From JAVJUV01 sp040220415 (GTDB lineage Bacteria; Pseudomonadota; Alphaproteobacteria; Rhodobacterales; Rhodobacteraceae): DNA of 64,000 bases. Positions 50,960 through 59,683 of this stretch are shown piece after piece. Positions within the stretch are counted from its first letter, which is position 1. Every line of letters starts with the position of its first letter. The notes under the pieces are model-generated. The model worked only from the letters and a program-made list of their open reading frames with translations, was not told the DNA's origin and ran no database searches. The position numbers and the translations under genes are program-made. The stretch covers positions 1 through 64,000 of the forward strand of contig JAVJUV010000162.1 in NCBI GenBank assembly GCA_040220415.1, given 5' to 3'.

Positions 50960-51936
50960 GCCGCCCGCCTTTCCTGCCCGGCAAGCGCCGGCCCCAGCGC
51001 CGCGCGAACCTCGCGCGGGGACCCGGTCAGCACGTGCCGGCGCAGACCGGGCGGCGTCCCGGCGCGGTCCATGTACCAGCCAAGGTGCTTGCGAACGACC
51101 CGGGCGCCCAGGTCTTCTCCGTAGAAGACGATCGTCGCCTCGTAGTGGCCGACGACCATATCGGCAAAAGCCCGACCTTCGGGGATCACCGGTTTCGGAC
51201 CCCATCCCAGCGCATGGGCAATCTCGGCCAGCCGCCAGGGCGCACCCTGGATGCCGCGTCCGACCATCACGCCGTCGGCGCCGGACTGCGCCAGCGCCTC
51301 CTTGGCATCCGCCGCCGTCACGATGTCGCCGTTGGCGACGACCGGGACCGGAACGGCGTCCTTCACGGCCCGGATCGCCCGCCAGTCGGCGCGGCCCTTG
51401 TAGAACTGGCAGCGGGTTCGTCCATGCACCGTGATCATCCGCACGCCCGCCGCCGCGGCGCGGGCCGCGATCCGGGGCGCGTTCAGGCAATCGTCATCCC
51501 AGCCCAGCCGCATCTTCAGCGTGACCGGGACGCTGACGGCGGCCACGACCGCCTCGATCAGGGCAAGCGCATGGTCCGGCGTCTTCATCAGCGCCGAGCC
51601 GGACAGCCCGCCCGTCACCTTCTTGGCCGGGCAGCCCATGTTGATGTCGATGATCTTCGCACCATTGGCTTCAACCATCCGCGCGGCCTTGGCCATCCAG
51701 CGGGCATCGCGGCCGGCAAGCTGCACCGCCGTCGCCGCCTCGCCGAAACCCAGTTCCGCCCGCTCGCGCACACCCGGCTTGGCCTGCACCATTTCCTGGC
51801 TGGCCACCATTTCGCTGACGACAAGGCCGGCGCCGAACGACGCGACAAGCTGGCGGAACGGCAGGTCGGTGATCCCGGCCATCGGAGCCAGGAACACCGG
51901 CGGATCCAAAGTGATATCGGAGACGGTGATCGTCAT
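50956..51936 (-). CDS. dusB: tRNA-dihydrouridine synthase (DusB/NifR3)
   Basis: An FMN-dependent enzyme reducing uridines in tRNA D-loops. The 326-residue TIM barrel shows FLAPMAGITDLPFRQL, INMGCPAKKVTGGLSGSALM (catalytic Cys in GCPA), the SVPVTLKMRLGWDDD strand, the VHGRTRCQFYKGRADW active-site loop and GDIVTAADAKEAL. In Rhodobacter this gene, first called nifR3, heads the ntrBC operon, as here. ATG 51936 is chosen; the frame to 51999 adds an atypical extension. Confidence 0.96.
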   Translation of the reverse strand: MTITVSDITLDPPVFLAPMAGITDLPFRQLVASFGAGLVVSEMVASQEMVQAKPGVRERAELGFGEAATAVQLAGRDARWMAKAARMVEANGAKIIDINMGCPAKKVTGGLSGSALMKTPDHALALIEAVVAAVSVPVTLKMRLGWDDDCLNAPRIAARAAAAGVRMITVHGRTRCQFYKGRADWRAIRAVKDAVPVPVVANGDIVTAADAKEALAQSGADGVMVGRGIQGAPWRLAEIAHALGWGPKPVIPEGRAFADMVVGHYEATIVFYGEDLGARVVRKHLGWYMDRAGTPPGLRRHVLTGSPREVRAALGPALAGQERRAA

Positions 51937-52179
51937 GCGGAAACCTTGTGCAAGTGCTACTGAGGTAGGCTGCCAGGACGGAAGGCTCAAACCGATCACC
52001 CCTAAAAAGCCTCTCGAAATGGCATATGCCTAATTATTGTGCATTACAACCGGCAAAGCGTCGCCATTGTCAGCAGAGGCATCACGGCTTAGAGGTGTGG
52101 CAACGCCAGACTACAGGATATGGTCCGCCTTCCAGACCCGGCCTGCCCGGAAACGAAGCGGTACCGGGGAACGACAGGA

Positions 52180-52659
52180 ATGGACATCCGCCTCGGCAAT
52201 GGATTCGACGTGCACCGCTTCGCGCCCGGCGACCACGTCACGCTTTGCGGCATCCGCGTGCCGCATGACAAATCGCTTCTCGGCCACTCCGACGCCGACG
52301 TCGGAATGCACGCCGTGACCGACGCCATCTACGGCGCACTGGCCGAGGGCGATATCGGGCGCCACTTCCCGCCCTCCGACCCGCGATGGAAAGGCGCCGC
52401 CAGCCACATCTTCCTAGAACATGCCGCGAGACTTGCCGCCGGGCGCGGGTTCCGCATCGCCAACATCGACTGCACGCTGATCTGCGAGCACCCGAAGATC
52501 GGGCCCCACGCCGACGCGATGCGCGCCGAACTGGCGCGGATCACCGGCATCGAGGCCGAACGGATCAGCGTCAAGGCGACGACGTCCGAGGAACTGGGCT
52601 TCACCGGACGCGGCGAAGGCATCGCCGCCATCGCCACCGCCGCTCTGGTGTCGGCATGA
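52180..52659 (+). CDS. ispF: 2-C-methyl-D-erythritol 2,4-cyclodiphosphate synthase
   Basis: The fifth step of the MEP isoprenoid pathway. The 159-residue protein carries the metal site DVH in GNGFDVHRF and His in LLGHSDADVGMHAVTDAI, HFPPSDPRWKGAASH, and the CDP-binding KATTSEELGFTGRGEGIAAIA. AGGAA precedes the ATG. Many alphaproteobacteria carry a bifunctional IspDF at this locus; here the 243 bp between dusB and ispF cannot hold an IspD domain and show no remnant. It overlaps pgpA by ATGA. Confidence 0.95.
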   Translation: MDIRLGNGFDVHRFAPGDHVTLCGIRVPHDKSLLGHSDADVGMHAVTDAIYGALAEGDIGRHFPPSDPRWKGAASHIFLEHAARLAAGRGFRIANIDCTLICEHPKIGPHADAMRAELARITGIEAERISVKATTSEELGFTGRGEGIAAIATAALVSA

Positions 52660-53159
52660 GACGGCTGATCCTGTCGTTCTTCGGCGCGGGCTTTCTGCGC
52701 CCCGCCCCAGGAACCTGGGGATCGCTGGCCGCGCTGCCGGTGGCCTACGCGATCCACCTTGCCGCAGGCCCCGGCGCCTTCGTGGTGGCGACCGCCTTCC
52801 TCTACGCGCTTGGCGTCTACCTGACAGACCGTGAAATCGCCTCGGGCGGCGACCACGACCCGTCCTGGATCGTACTGGACGAGGTGGTCGGCCAGTGGAT
52901 AGCGCTTTTCCCGGTGTCGATCGGCGCGCATCAGGCAGGTGTCGACATGGCCCGGCTCTGGCCGGGCATCGTCACGGCGTTCATCTTCTTCCGGCTGTTC
53001 GACATCTGGAAACCCTGGCTGGTGGGCCGCGCCGACCGCCGGGGCGACGCCACCGGCGTCATGCTGGACGATGTCTGGGCCGGCGCGTTCGCCGCCTTGA
53101 TCGTCGTCGCGCTGGCCGCACTGGCCCATGCGGGCTTCGTGTCGGCAGCCACGCCATGA
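52656..53159 (+). CDS. pgpA: Phosphatidylglycerophosphatase A
   Basis: Dephosphorylates phosphatidylglycerol phosphate to phosphatidylglycerol. The 167-residue membrane protein has FFGAGFLRPAPGTWGSLAALP at the N-terminus, the acidic motif DPSWIVLDEVVGQWIAL, FFRLFDIWKPWLVGRADRR and the GVMLDDVWAGAFAAL segment, all PgpA hallmarks, with several membrane helices. It overlaps both ispF and cinA by ATGA, so the three are translationally coupled. Confidence 0.93.
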   Translation: MRRLILSFFGAGFLRPAPGTWGSLAALPVAYAIHLAAGPGAFVVATAFLYALGVYLTDREIASGGDHDPSWIVLDEVVGQWIALFPVSIGAHQAGVDMARLWPGIVTAFIFFRLFDIWKPWLVGRADRRGDATGVMLDDVWAGAFAALIVVALAALAHAGFVSAATP

Positions 53160-53635
53160 CGGTCCCCATCACGGCGGCGCGCCTTGTCGACATGGCGCGC
53201 GACGCGGGCGCGATGATCGCCACGGCCGAAAGCTGCACCGGCGGGCTGATCGCGGGAGCGATCACCGACATCCCCGGCTCGTCGGACGTCTTCGACCGCG
53301 GCTTCGTCACCTATTCGAACGCCGCCAAGACCCAGATGCTGGATGTGCCCGCGGACATGATCGACGCCCACGGCGCGGTTTCCGAAGAGGTCGCCCGCGC
53401 GATGGCCGAGGGCGCGCTCGGGCACTCCGGCGCGACGCTGGCGGTCTCGGTCACGGGCATCGCCGGACCGGGCGGCTCCGACCACAAACCCGAGGGACGC
53501 GTCTGCTTCGGACTTGCCGTGCGCGGCGACGAGACCCGCGGCGAGACCGTGGACTTCGGCGCGATTGGCCGTGGCAATGTGCGCAGGGCGACGGTCGCGC
53601 ATGCGCTGGAACTGCTGATCCGGACGCTTTCCTAA
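53156..53635 (+). CDS. CinA-family nicotinamide-nucleotide amidase (PncC-like)
   Basis: The 159-residue protein corresponds to the C-terminal domain of CinA: MIATAESCTGGLIAGAITDIPGSSDVF, VTYSNAAKTQMLDVP, ALAVSVTGIAGPGG-like AVSVTGIAGPGGSDHKPEGRVCFGLA. Stand-alone proteins of this type (PncC) deamidate NMN to NaMN in NAD recycling. The MocF/CinA N-terminal domain is missing, as is normal for PncC. Last gene of the ispF-pgpA-cinA unit. Confidence 0.92.
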   Translation: MTVPITAARLVDMARDAGAMIATAESCTGGLIAGAITDIPGSSDVFDRGFVTYSNAAKTQMLDVPADMIDAHGAVSEEVARAMAEGALGHSGATLAVSVTGIAGPGGSDHKPEGRVCFGLAVRGDETRGETVDFGAIGRGNVRRATVAHALELLIRTLS

Positions 53636-53790
53636 ATCGCACATAAATCAGGCAAATCGCCCCCATGAGTGCATCATTTCGCGCCAAACCCTGTTTTGCC
53701 CATTTTTTCCCCACTCGAATTCCCGTCTGCCACTTTTCCTCGCAACGCTGACACGGTTCCTGACCCGCAACCAACAAAGGAGGGAAGGAC

Positions 53791-54969
53791 ATGGTAGGGG
53801 CTGATACCGCCTGGATCATCGTTGCGACAGCGCTTGTGCTGTTCATGACACTGCCGGGGCTGGCGCTGTTCTACGGGGGGCTCGTGCGGTCGCGGAACGT
53901 GCTGAGCGTCTTCATGCACTGCTACGCCATCGCCTGCCTGATGAGCGTGGTCTGGCTCGCGCTGGGCTATTCCATCGCCTTCGGCGACGGCAACGCCGTC
54001 TGGGGCGGTCTGGGCAAGATGTTCCTGGCCGGCGTCACCGCCGACAGCCTGTCGGGCACCCTGCCCGAGGTTCTGTTCTTCGCCTTCCAGATGACCTTCG
54101 CGATCATCACGCCGGCGCTGATCGTCGGCGCCTATGTCGAGCGGGTGAACTTCGGCTTCGTCCTGGTGTTCTCGACGCTCTGGATGCTGCTTTGCTATGC
54201 GCCCGTGGTCCACTGGATCTGGGGCGGCGGGATGCTTGCCGATGGCGGCATCTTCGGCGAGACCGGCGCGCGCGACTTCGCGGGCGGGATCGTGGTGCAC
54301 CAGACCGCCGGTCTGGCGGCGCTGATCCTGGCCGTCATCCTGGGACCGCGGCGCGACCGCACCAAGCCGCCGCACAATCCGGGCTATGTGATGATCGGCG
54401 CGGCGATGCTGTGGGTCGGCTGGTTCGGCTTCAACGGCGGCAGCCAGTTGGCCGCCGACGGGGGTGCTGCGATGGCGCTGACCGTGACGCATATCTCGGC
54501 CGCCACCGCGTCGCTGACCTGGGCGCTGTGGGAGCGCATCAAGTACGGCAAGGCCAGCCTTGTCGGCATGGTCACGGGCACCATCGCGGGCCTTGCCTCG
54601 ATCACGCCGGCCAGCGGCTTCGTCGGCCCGGTCGCGGCACTGATCATCGGCGGCATCGCGGGTATCCTTTGCCAGGAAGCGGTGAACCTGATCCGCAACC
54701 GGCTGAAGATCGACGACACGCTGGACGTCTTCGCCGTCCACGGCGTCGGCGGCATCTTCGGCACGATCATGATCGCGGTCTTCGGGGCCGGAAGCTGGGC
54801 GGCGCAGCTTGGCAGCCTGGTGATCGTCGGCGTCTTCACGGCGGTCGTGACCGTGCTCGTGGCCTTCGTCGCGCGGGCCCTTGTCGGCATGCGGGTCGAC
54901 GCGGAAACCGAGGAAACCGGCCTCGATCTGGCGCAGCACGGCGAGCGCGCTTACGACGTCACTTCGTGA
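53791..54969 (+). CDS. amtB: Ammonium transporter (Amt family)
   Basis: The 392-residue, ~11-helix protein has the family signatures FYGGLVRSRNVLSVFM, FAFQMTFAIITPALIVGAYVER (core FQMTFAIITPALI), AGGIVVHQTAGLAALI with the twin-His pore histidine, WVGWFGFNGGSQLAADG and DDTLDVFAVHGVGGIFGTI with the second pore His. AGGAGGGA precedes the ATG. The mature protein seems to start directly with a membrane helix, without a clear signal peptide. glnK is not adjacent, unlike in many bacteria. It is probably induced under nitrogen limitation via the NtrBC system encoded 4 kb away. Confidence 0.95.
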   Translation: MVGADTAWIIVATALVLFMTLPGLALFYGGLVRSRNVLSVFMHCYAIACLMSVVWLALGYSIAFGDGNAVWGGLGKMFLAGVTADSLSGTLPEVLFFAFQMTFAIITPALIVGAYVERVNFGFVLVFSTLWMLLCYAPVVHWIWGGGMLADGGIFGETGARDFAGGIVVHQTAGLAALILAVILGPRRDRTKPPHNPGYVMIGAAMLWVGWFGFNGGSQLAADGGAAMALTVTHISAATASLTWALWERIKYGKASLVGMVTGTIAGLASITPASGFVGPVAALIIGGIAGILCQEAVNLIRNRLKIDDTLDVFAVHGVGGIFGTIMIAVFGAGSWAAQLGSLVIVGVFTAVVTVLVAFVARALVGMRVDAETEETGLDLAQHGERAYDVTS

Positions 54970-54994
54970 ACCGTGCGGAAAATCACGCGGACAG

Positions 54995-55015
54995 GGGGGC
55001 TTCGGCCCCCTTTTT
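54995..55015 (+). terminator. Terminator of amtB
   Basis: GGGGGC (54995-55000), loop TTCG and GCCCCC (55005-55010) followed by TTTTT, a textbook tetraloop hairpin 25 bp past the stop. Confidence 0.93.
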
Positions 55016-55110
55016 CATGTGCATGGTCATTGCATTTACCGAAAGTTGACTTGCCTTCGGCCCCCCGTGCTGCTTCCTTATGGTCAAACAAAACTCAGGG
55101 AGACCGTCTC

Positions 55111-56721
55111 ATGGACAAACGCAAGGAAACCTACCTCGCCCGACAGGCACGACGCCTGACCACGGGTGAGATCAACCGCCGCCGCTTCATCATGTCGGCG
55201 CTGGCCACCGGCGTGTCGATGCCGACGGCGATGTCGCTGGCCGGCCGCGCCGAAGCGCAGACGCCCAAGAAAGGCGGCGTCTTCCGCATGGCGGTGGGCC
55301 ACGGATCGACCACCGACTCGCTGGACCCCGCGACGACCGAGAACGATTTCGGCACCACGGTGAACTATTCGCGCGGCAACTGCCTGACGGAAGTCGACAA
55401 GACCGGCAAGCTGGTGCCCGAACTGGCGGAAAGCTACGAGTCCGCCGATGCGAAGACCTGGGTCTTCAACCTGCGTCCGGGCGTGGAATTCCACAACGGC
55501 AAGACGATGACGCCCGAAGACGTGATCGCGTCGATCAACCACCACCGGGGCGAGGATTCAAAGTCGGCGGCGAAGGGCCTTGTCAGCCAGATTACCGACA
55601 TCCGGAAAGACGGCGACAACCAGGTCGTGTTCGAGCTTGAGGGCGCGAACGCCGACTTCCCATTCATCATGTCGGACTATCACCTTCTGATCATGGCCTC
55701 GGCCGACGGATCGGTCGACGGACAGGACCCGAACGGCACCGGCGGCTATGTCGTCGAGAATTTCGAGCCGGGCGTGCGCGCGACGTTCAACCGCCACCCC
55801 AACTACTTCAAGGAAGGTGCCGCCCACTTCGACCGCTTCGAGCTTCTCTCGATCCTGGACGTGACCGCGCGCCAGAACGCGGTGATGAACGGCGACGTGG
55901 ACTATTCGGGCGACATCGACCCGAAGACCGTGGCGCTTCTGGGCCGCGTGCCGACGCTGGATATCCTGACGGCGACCGGCACCCAGCACTACACCTTCCC
56001 GATGCGCCTCAGCGTCGAGCCCTTCGGCAACTACGACCTGCGCATGGCGCTGAAATACGCGATCAAACGTCAGGAACTGGTCGACAAGATCCTGCTGGGC
56101 TACGGTCAGGCGGGCAACGACGTGCCGGTCAACGCCTCGATGCCGTTCTTCAACACCGAGCTTCCGGCGCACGAGTTCGACCCCGAGAAGGCGGCCGAAC
56201 ACTACGCCAAGTCCGGTCATTCCGGCCCGATCCAGCTTTCGGCGGCCGACGCGGCCTTCGCGGGCGCGGTCGACGCCGCCCAGCTGATCGCTGCCTCGGC
56301 GGCGGAAGCCGGCATCGAGATCGAGGTCGTGCGCGAGCCGTCCGACGGCTACTGGTCGAACGTCTGGAACAAGAAGGGCTGGTGCGCCTGTTACTGGTCG
56401 GGCCGCCCGACGCAGGACTGGATGTACTCCTCGGCCTATGTCGCGGAAACCGAGTGGAACGACACCGCCTGGCGCGACACCGAAGCCGCCAACCGGTTCA
56501 ACGAACTGGTCCTGATGGCCCGTTCCGAGACCGACGAGGACGAGCGGCGCAAGCAGTACTGGGAAGCCCAGGCCCTGCTTCAGAACGACGGCGGCGCCAT
56601 CGTTGCGATGTTCGCAAGCTACATCTCGGCCCATGCCAAGACCCTTGCGCACGACGAAGCCGTGGCCGCGAACTGGGCCAACGACGGCAACAAGGCGCAA
56701 GAGCGCTGGTGGTTCGCGTAA
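55111..56721 (+). CDS. ABC-transporter substrate-binding protein, peptide/nickel (SBP_bac_5) type
   Basis: The 536-residue product has a long N-terminal leader with a twin-arginine-like motif (NRRRFIMSALATGVSMPTAM), so export may be via Tat. The family 5 fold follows: SLDPATTENDFGTTVNYSRGNCLTEVD, LVPELAESYESADAKTWVFNLRPGVEFHNGKTMTPEDV (core NLRPGVEFHNGKTMTPED), GTGGYVVENFEPGVRATFNRHPNYF. It probably binds oligopeptides or a small organic ligand. No permease or ATPase genes accompany it; it is flanked by terminators on both sides, a lone receptor gene. Confidence 0.9.
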   Translation: MDKRKETYLARQARRLTTGEINRRRFIMSALATGVSMPTAMSLAGRAEAQTPKKGGVFRMAVGHGSTTDSLDPATTENDFGTTVNYSRGNCLTEVDKTGKLVPELAESYESADAKTWVFNLRPGVEFHNGKTMTPEDVIASINHHRGEDSKSAAKGLVSQITDIRKDGDNQVVFELEGANADFPFIMSDYHLLIMASADGSVDGQDPNGTGGYVVENFEPGVRATFNRHPNYFKEGAAHFDRFELLSILDVTARQNAVMNGDVDYSGDIDPKTVALLGRVPTLDILTATGTQHYTFPMRLSVEPFGNYDLRMALKYAIKRQELVDKILLGYGQAGNDVPVNASMPFFNTELPAHEFDPEKAAEHYAKSGHSGPIQLSAADAAFAGAVDAAQLIAASAAEAGIEIEVVREPSDGYWSNVWNKKGWCACYWSGRPTQDWMYSSAYVAETEWNDTAWRDTEAANRFNELVLMARSETDEDERRKQYWEAQALLQNDGGAIVAMFASYISAHAKTLAHDEAVAANWANDGNKAQERWWFA

Positions 56722-56746
56722 AACGACGCTTCTTTCAGTTGATGCA

Positions 56747-56779
56747 AAACGGCGCCCCACGGGGCGCCGTTTCACTTTT
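56747..56779 (+). terminator. Terminator of the solitary binding-protein gene
   Basis: AAACGGCGCCCC (56747-56758) and GGGGCGCCGTTT (56761-56772) form a long perfect stem with a tight loop, followed by CACTTTT. Confidence 0.88.
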
Positions 56780-56876
56780 CGAGGTCACGCGCCGCGACCC
56801 CGGACGTGGCGTGCAACGTTGCAATTTTTCATACCAGATCCCTAATATATCCGACCGACCCCTAAGCGAGGCGCCC

Positions 56877-57728
56877 ATGTCCGACGCGCTGCTGACCGCC
56901 GAGCCCACGTTGAGGCTGTCAGTATTCCTGGGAATGCTGGCGCTCATGGCCCTTTGGGAAGTGGCTGCGCCGAAGCGGCGGCGCGAGATTCCGCGCGTGA
57001 TCCGCTGGACGAACAACCTGGCGCTTGTCCTGGTGGACACCATGCTGTTGCGCCTGACCTTTCCCATTCTCGCCGTCGGCCTGGCGGTCGTCGCCGAAGA
57101 CCGGGGATGGGGGCTGCTGAATGCGCTCGATGCCCCGCTCTGGCTGGCGATCGTCGTCTCGATGCTTGCGCTCGACCTGGCCATCTATCTTCAGCACGTG
57201 ATGTTTCACGCCGTGCCCGCGCTCTGGCGGCTGCACCGGATGCACCATGCGGATCTCGAGTTCGATACGACCACCGGCCTGCGGTTTCATCCGGTCGAGA
57301 TCCTGCTGTCGATGGGCGTGAAGCTGGCGGTCGTCGCGGCCCTTGGCCCGCCTGCCGTGGCGGTCCTGCTGTTCGAGATCGTTCTGAATGCCTCCGCGCT
57401 GTTCAACCATGCCAACATCCACCTGCCGGGCCGGGTGGATCGTGTGCTGAGATGGATCATCGTGACGCCCGACATGCACCGTGTCCATCACTCGATCGTT
57501 CCCGCCGAGACCAATTCGAACTTCGGATTCAACCTGCCCTGGTGGGATCGCCTGCTGGGAACCTATCGCGGCCAGCCGGCAGCGGGCCACATCGGCATGA
57601 CCATCGGGATCGAACAGTTCCGCACGCGCCGCGACCTCTGGCTGGACCGGATGCTGGTCCAGCCGCTGAAAGGGCCGGCCAGCGGCTATCCGATCAATCG
57701 TGAGCCACCCGCCGGCAAGGACCTCTGA
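56877..57728 (+). CDS. Sterol desaturase/fatty-acid hydroxylase family protein
   Basis: The 283-residue protein has three or more transmembrane helices (LSVFLGMLALMALWEVA; LALVLVDTMLLRLTFPIL; WLAIVVSMLALDLAIYLQHVMFH) and the di-iron histidine motifs of the superfamily: QHVMFHAVPALWRLHRMHHAD (HxxxH and HxxHH; shorter core LWRLHRMHH), HPVE, NHANIH and DMHRVHHS. Members hydroxylate or desaturate carotenoids, fatty acids or sterols; the substrate is unknown. Its stop abuts the next gene's stop with no gap. Confidence 0.87.
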   Translation: MSDALLTAEPTLRLSVFLGMLALMALWEVAAPKRRREIPRVIRWTNNLALVLVDTMLLRLTFPILAVGLAVVAEDRGWGLLNALDAPLWLAIVVSMLALDLAIYLQHVMFHAVPALWRLHRMHHADLEFDTTTGLRFHPVEILLSMGVKLAVVAALGPPAVAVLLFEIVLNASALFNHANIHLPGRVDRVLRWIIVTPDMHRVHHSIVPAETNSNFGFNLPWWDRLLGTYRGQPAAGHIGMTIGIEQFRTRRDLWLDRMLVQPLKGPASGYPINREPPAGKDL

Positions 57729-59552
57729 TCAGCGCCCCGACAACGCCGCCGATACCGGCGCCAGCGTCACGTTGGCCGCCGCCTCTTCTGCCCAGGCTTT
57801 GATCGCGGCCATCGTGCCGGGACGGGTATGTCCGACAAGGATCACCGCATCGTCCTGGCGGGCACGAAACGCCGCGCGGTCCAGCGTCCGGCGGATCTGT
57901 TCGTCGCTTTCGCCGTCCTCGTCCACAACGCGGAAGATCAGCCCGGTCGGCAGCCCGGCGCGCTCGGCCTGCTGGTGCGCGGTGTTCAGTCCGCGCGGAA
58001 AGGTGATCAGCCCGTGGCCGGTATCGGTCACGACCGCCACCACCTGCGCCACCGCCTCGCGGTCCGACTGGAAGCTGGAACCGGTGACGTCCATGATCGC
58101 CACCGCTTCGGGAATCCTTGTGAGGTTCGCGCTCAGCGCGACCTCGACATCCTGCGGCGTGGCACCGGCGGGCAGCGACGGGATCATCACCACTTCCCGG
58201 CCCGCACGGCGATACTCCGAGGCCACACCGGCGGCGTTCGGCGCGCCGGCGTCTATCGCGAAGGCGACCGTGGGCGGCAGCCGACCCAGGTCAGCGGCAG
58301 CCATCGGTTCGGGCCCTTCGTGCATCAGGATAACCGAGATCAGCGCGGCATTCGCCGGGGTGTCGTAATCCATCGCGAAGGCCCGGATGGCGGGGCCGTC
58401 CATCGCTGCTGGTTCCTCCGCCACCTCTTCGTCGGCTGCTTCGGGTTCATCCTCGGACAGCGGGGTGCCCGGCAGGCGGCGGACCACCGGCAGGTTGTCT
58501 TCATCCGATCCGATCGTCGGCAGGCGGTTCACCCCGACGCCCTCGGCGCGATCCTGGAAAGTCTCGACCGGTGTGAAGAACTGCGAGTCGCCGCCGTCCA
58601 CCGTCGCCACCCCGCCGCTGTCGGGAACCTGGGCGACATCGGGCGCCGGTCCGGGAACCGGTGCCGGCTCGGTCTCGGCCATGTCTTCCTCCACGTCTTC
58701 GGCGGGCGCCGCCTCGGTTTCGGCCAACTCGGGTTCGGCGGGCGCCTCGGGCTCTGCCGGCGTCGCCGCCGGGATCTCGGGCGCGGCCGGTTGCGGTTGC
58801 GCCGCCATTTCCGTTTCGGCGGGCGCCTCGCCTGCCTCGGGCACGCGGACGCCCGGCATCGAGGGCGCTTCGCTGATCCCGGGGGAGACCGGCGAGGCGG
58901 GTCCGTCGGTATCCGGCTGGATCGCCGGCGCGCTTTCGGCCACCGACGGCAAAGCGTCGCCGGAATCGTCCGGCAGCGCGGCGATTTCGGCCTCGGCCTC
59001 CGGTGCCGCGTCATCCGGGCCGGCCTCGACAACTTCCAGGCCTTCGGTGTCCGGCGCTTCGCCGGGCGTTGGCGCCGCGGTGTCGGCCTCGGGCGCGGCG
59101 ACAGGCGTCTCGGGCGCCTCCAGCGAGGGCGACGACGGCACGCCAGCCAGGTTGTCGGCGCTGCCGACACGCCCCGCATCGCTCCCCTCCGGAACTGTCA
59201 CCTCGTCGGCGACCTCGGGCGCATCGCCCAGCCCGGCAGGTCCCTCGACCGAGGGCTGCGGTATGTCCAGCGACGACGTGTCGAAGGCCGGCGGCGTCTC
59301 GACCGCATCTTCGGGCGGCAGCACGCCGGTCACGATCTCGTCCGCGCCGGGTGTCTCTTCGATACCCGGCAGAACCGGATCGGTATCGACCCGCGACTGA
59401 TCGAACTCGGACCCGCCCGGCACTTCCACCGGGCTGGCCTCGGGTTTGGGAAAACTCAGCTGCTGGCGCTCCATCGTCTGGCTCGACACCAGAAGAAGGC
59501 TTACGCCCACCACACCGCCCCAGAAAATGCCTGCAAGGAAGCCGCGTCCCAA
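57729..59552 (-). CDS. Divergent polysaccharide deacetylase (DUF610/YibQ-like) with long acidic Pro/Ala-rich region
   Basis: The 607-residue protein has an N-terminal membrane helix (GFLAGIFWGGVVGVSLLLV), then ~310 residues dominated by Ala, Pro, Glu and Asp with little predicted structure. The C-terminal ~210 residues are a divergent deacetylase domain (ISVILMHEGPEPM, PTVAFAIDAGAPNAAGVASEYR, EVVMIPSLPAGATPQDVEVALSANLTRIPEAVAIMDVTGSSFQ in outline, GLITFPRG, VILVGHTRPGTMAAI). Such YibQ-like proteins may act on envelope glycans, but several catalytic residues of true deacetylases are missing. Start TTG 59552 has GGAGGAG upstream. The stop abuts the sterol-desaturase stop. Confidence 0.8.
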   Translation of the reverse strand: MGRGFLAGIFWGGVVGVSLLLVSSQTMERQQLSFPKPEASPVEVPGGSEFDQSRVDTDPVLPGIEETPGADEIVTGVLPPEDAVETPPAFDTSSLDIPQPSVEGPAGLGDAPEVADEVTVPEGSDAGRVGSADNLAGVPSSPSLEAPETPVAAPEADTAAPTPGEAPDTEGLEVVEAGPDDAAPEAEAEIAALPDDSGDALPSVAESAPAIQPDTDGPASPVSPGISEAPSMPGVRVPEAGEAPAETEMAAQPQPAAPEIPAATPAEPEAPAEPELAETEAAPAEDVEEDMAETEPAPVPGPAPDVAQVPDSGGVATVDGGDSQFFTPVETFQDRAEGVGVNRLPTIGSDEDNLPVVRRLPGTPLSEDEPEAADEEVAEEPAAMDGPAIRAFAMDYDTPANAALISVILMHEGPEPMAAADLGRLPPTVAFAIDAGAPNAAGVASEYRRAGREVVMIPSLPAGATPQDVEVALSANLTRIPEAVAIMDVTGSSFQSDREAVAQVVAVVTDTGHGLITFPRGLNTAHQQAERAGLPTGLIFRVVDEDGESDEQIRRTLDRAAFRARQDDAVILVGHTRPGTMAAIKAWAEEAAANVTLAPVSAALSGR

Positions 59553-59683
59553 CGCACTCTCCTCCGCTCTGCTCAAATGCCCACGGGCGCCTTGACGATC
59601 TCCGGCGCCTCTCGCACAAGTATACGCGCGCTTGACGCGCCTGACACCCCATATCTTCACGCCATCGTGCGAGAAACGCCAAA

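Noticed and set aside
51937..52179. Remnant of ispD
   Set aside because: None of the frames shows IspD motifs such as the N-terminal glycine-rich nucleotide loop.
53636..53790. Sigma-54 promoter or NtrC site before amtB
   Set aside because: No TGGCAC-N5-TTGC or convincing NtrC palindrome is visible; control by NtrBC remains only an inference from function.
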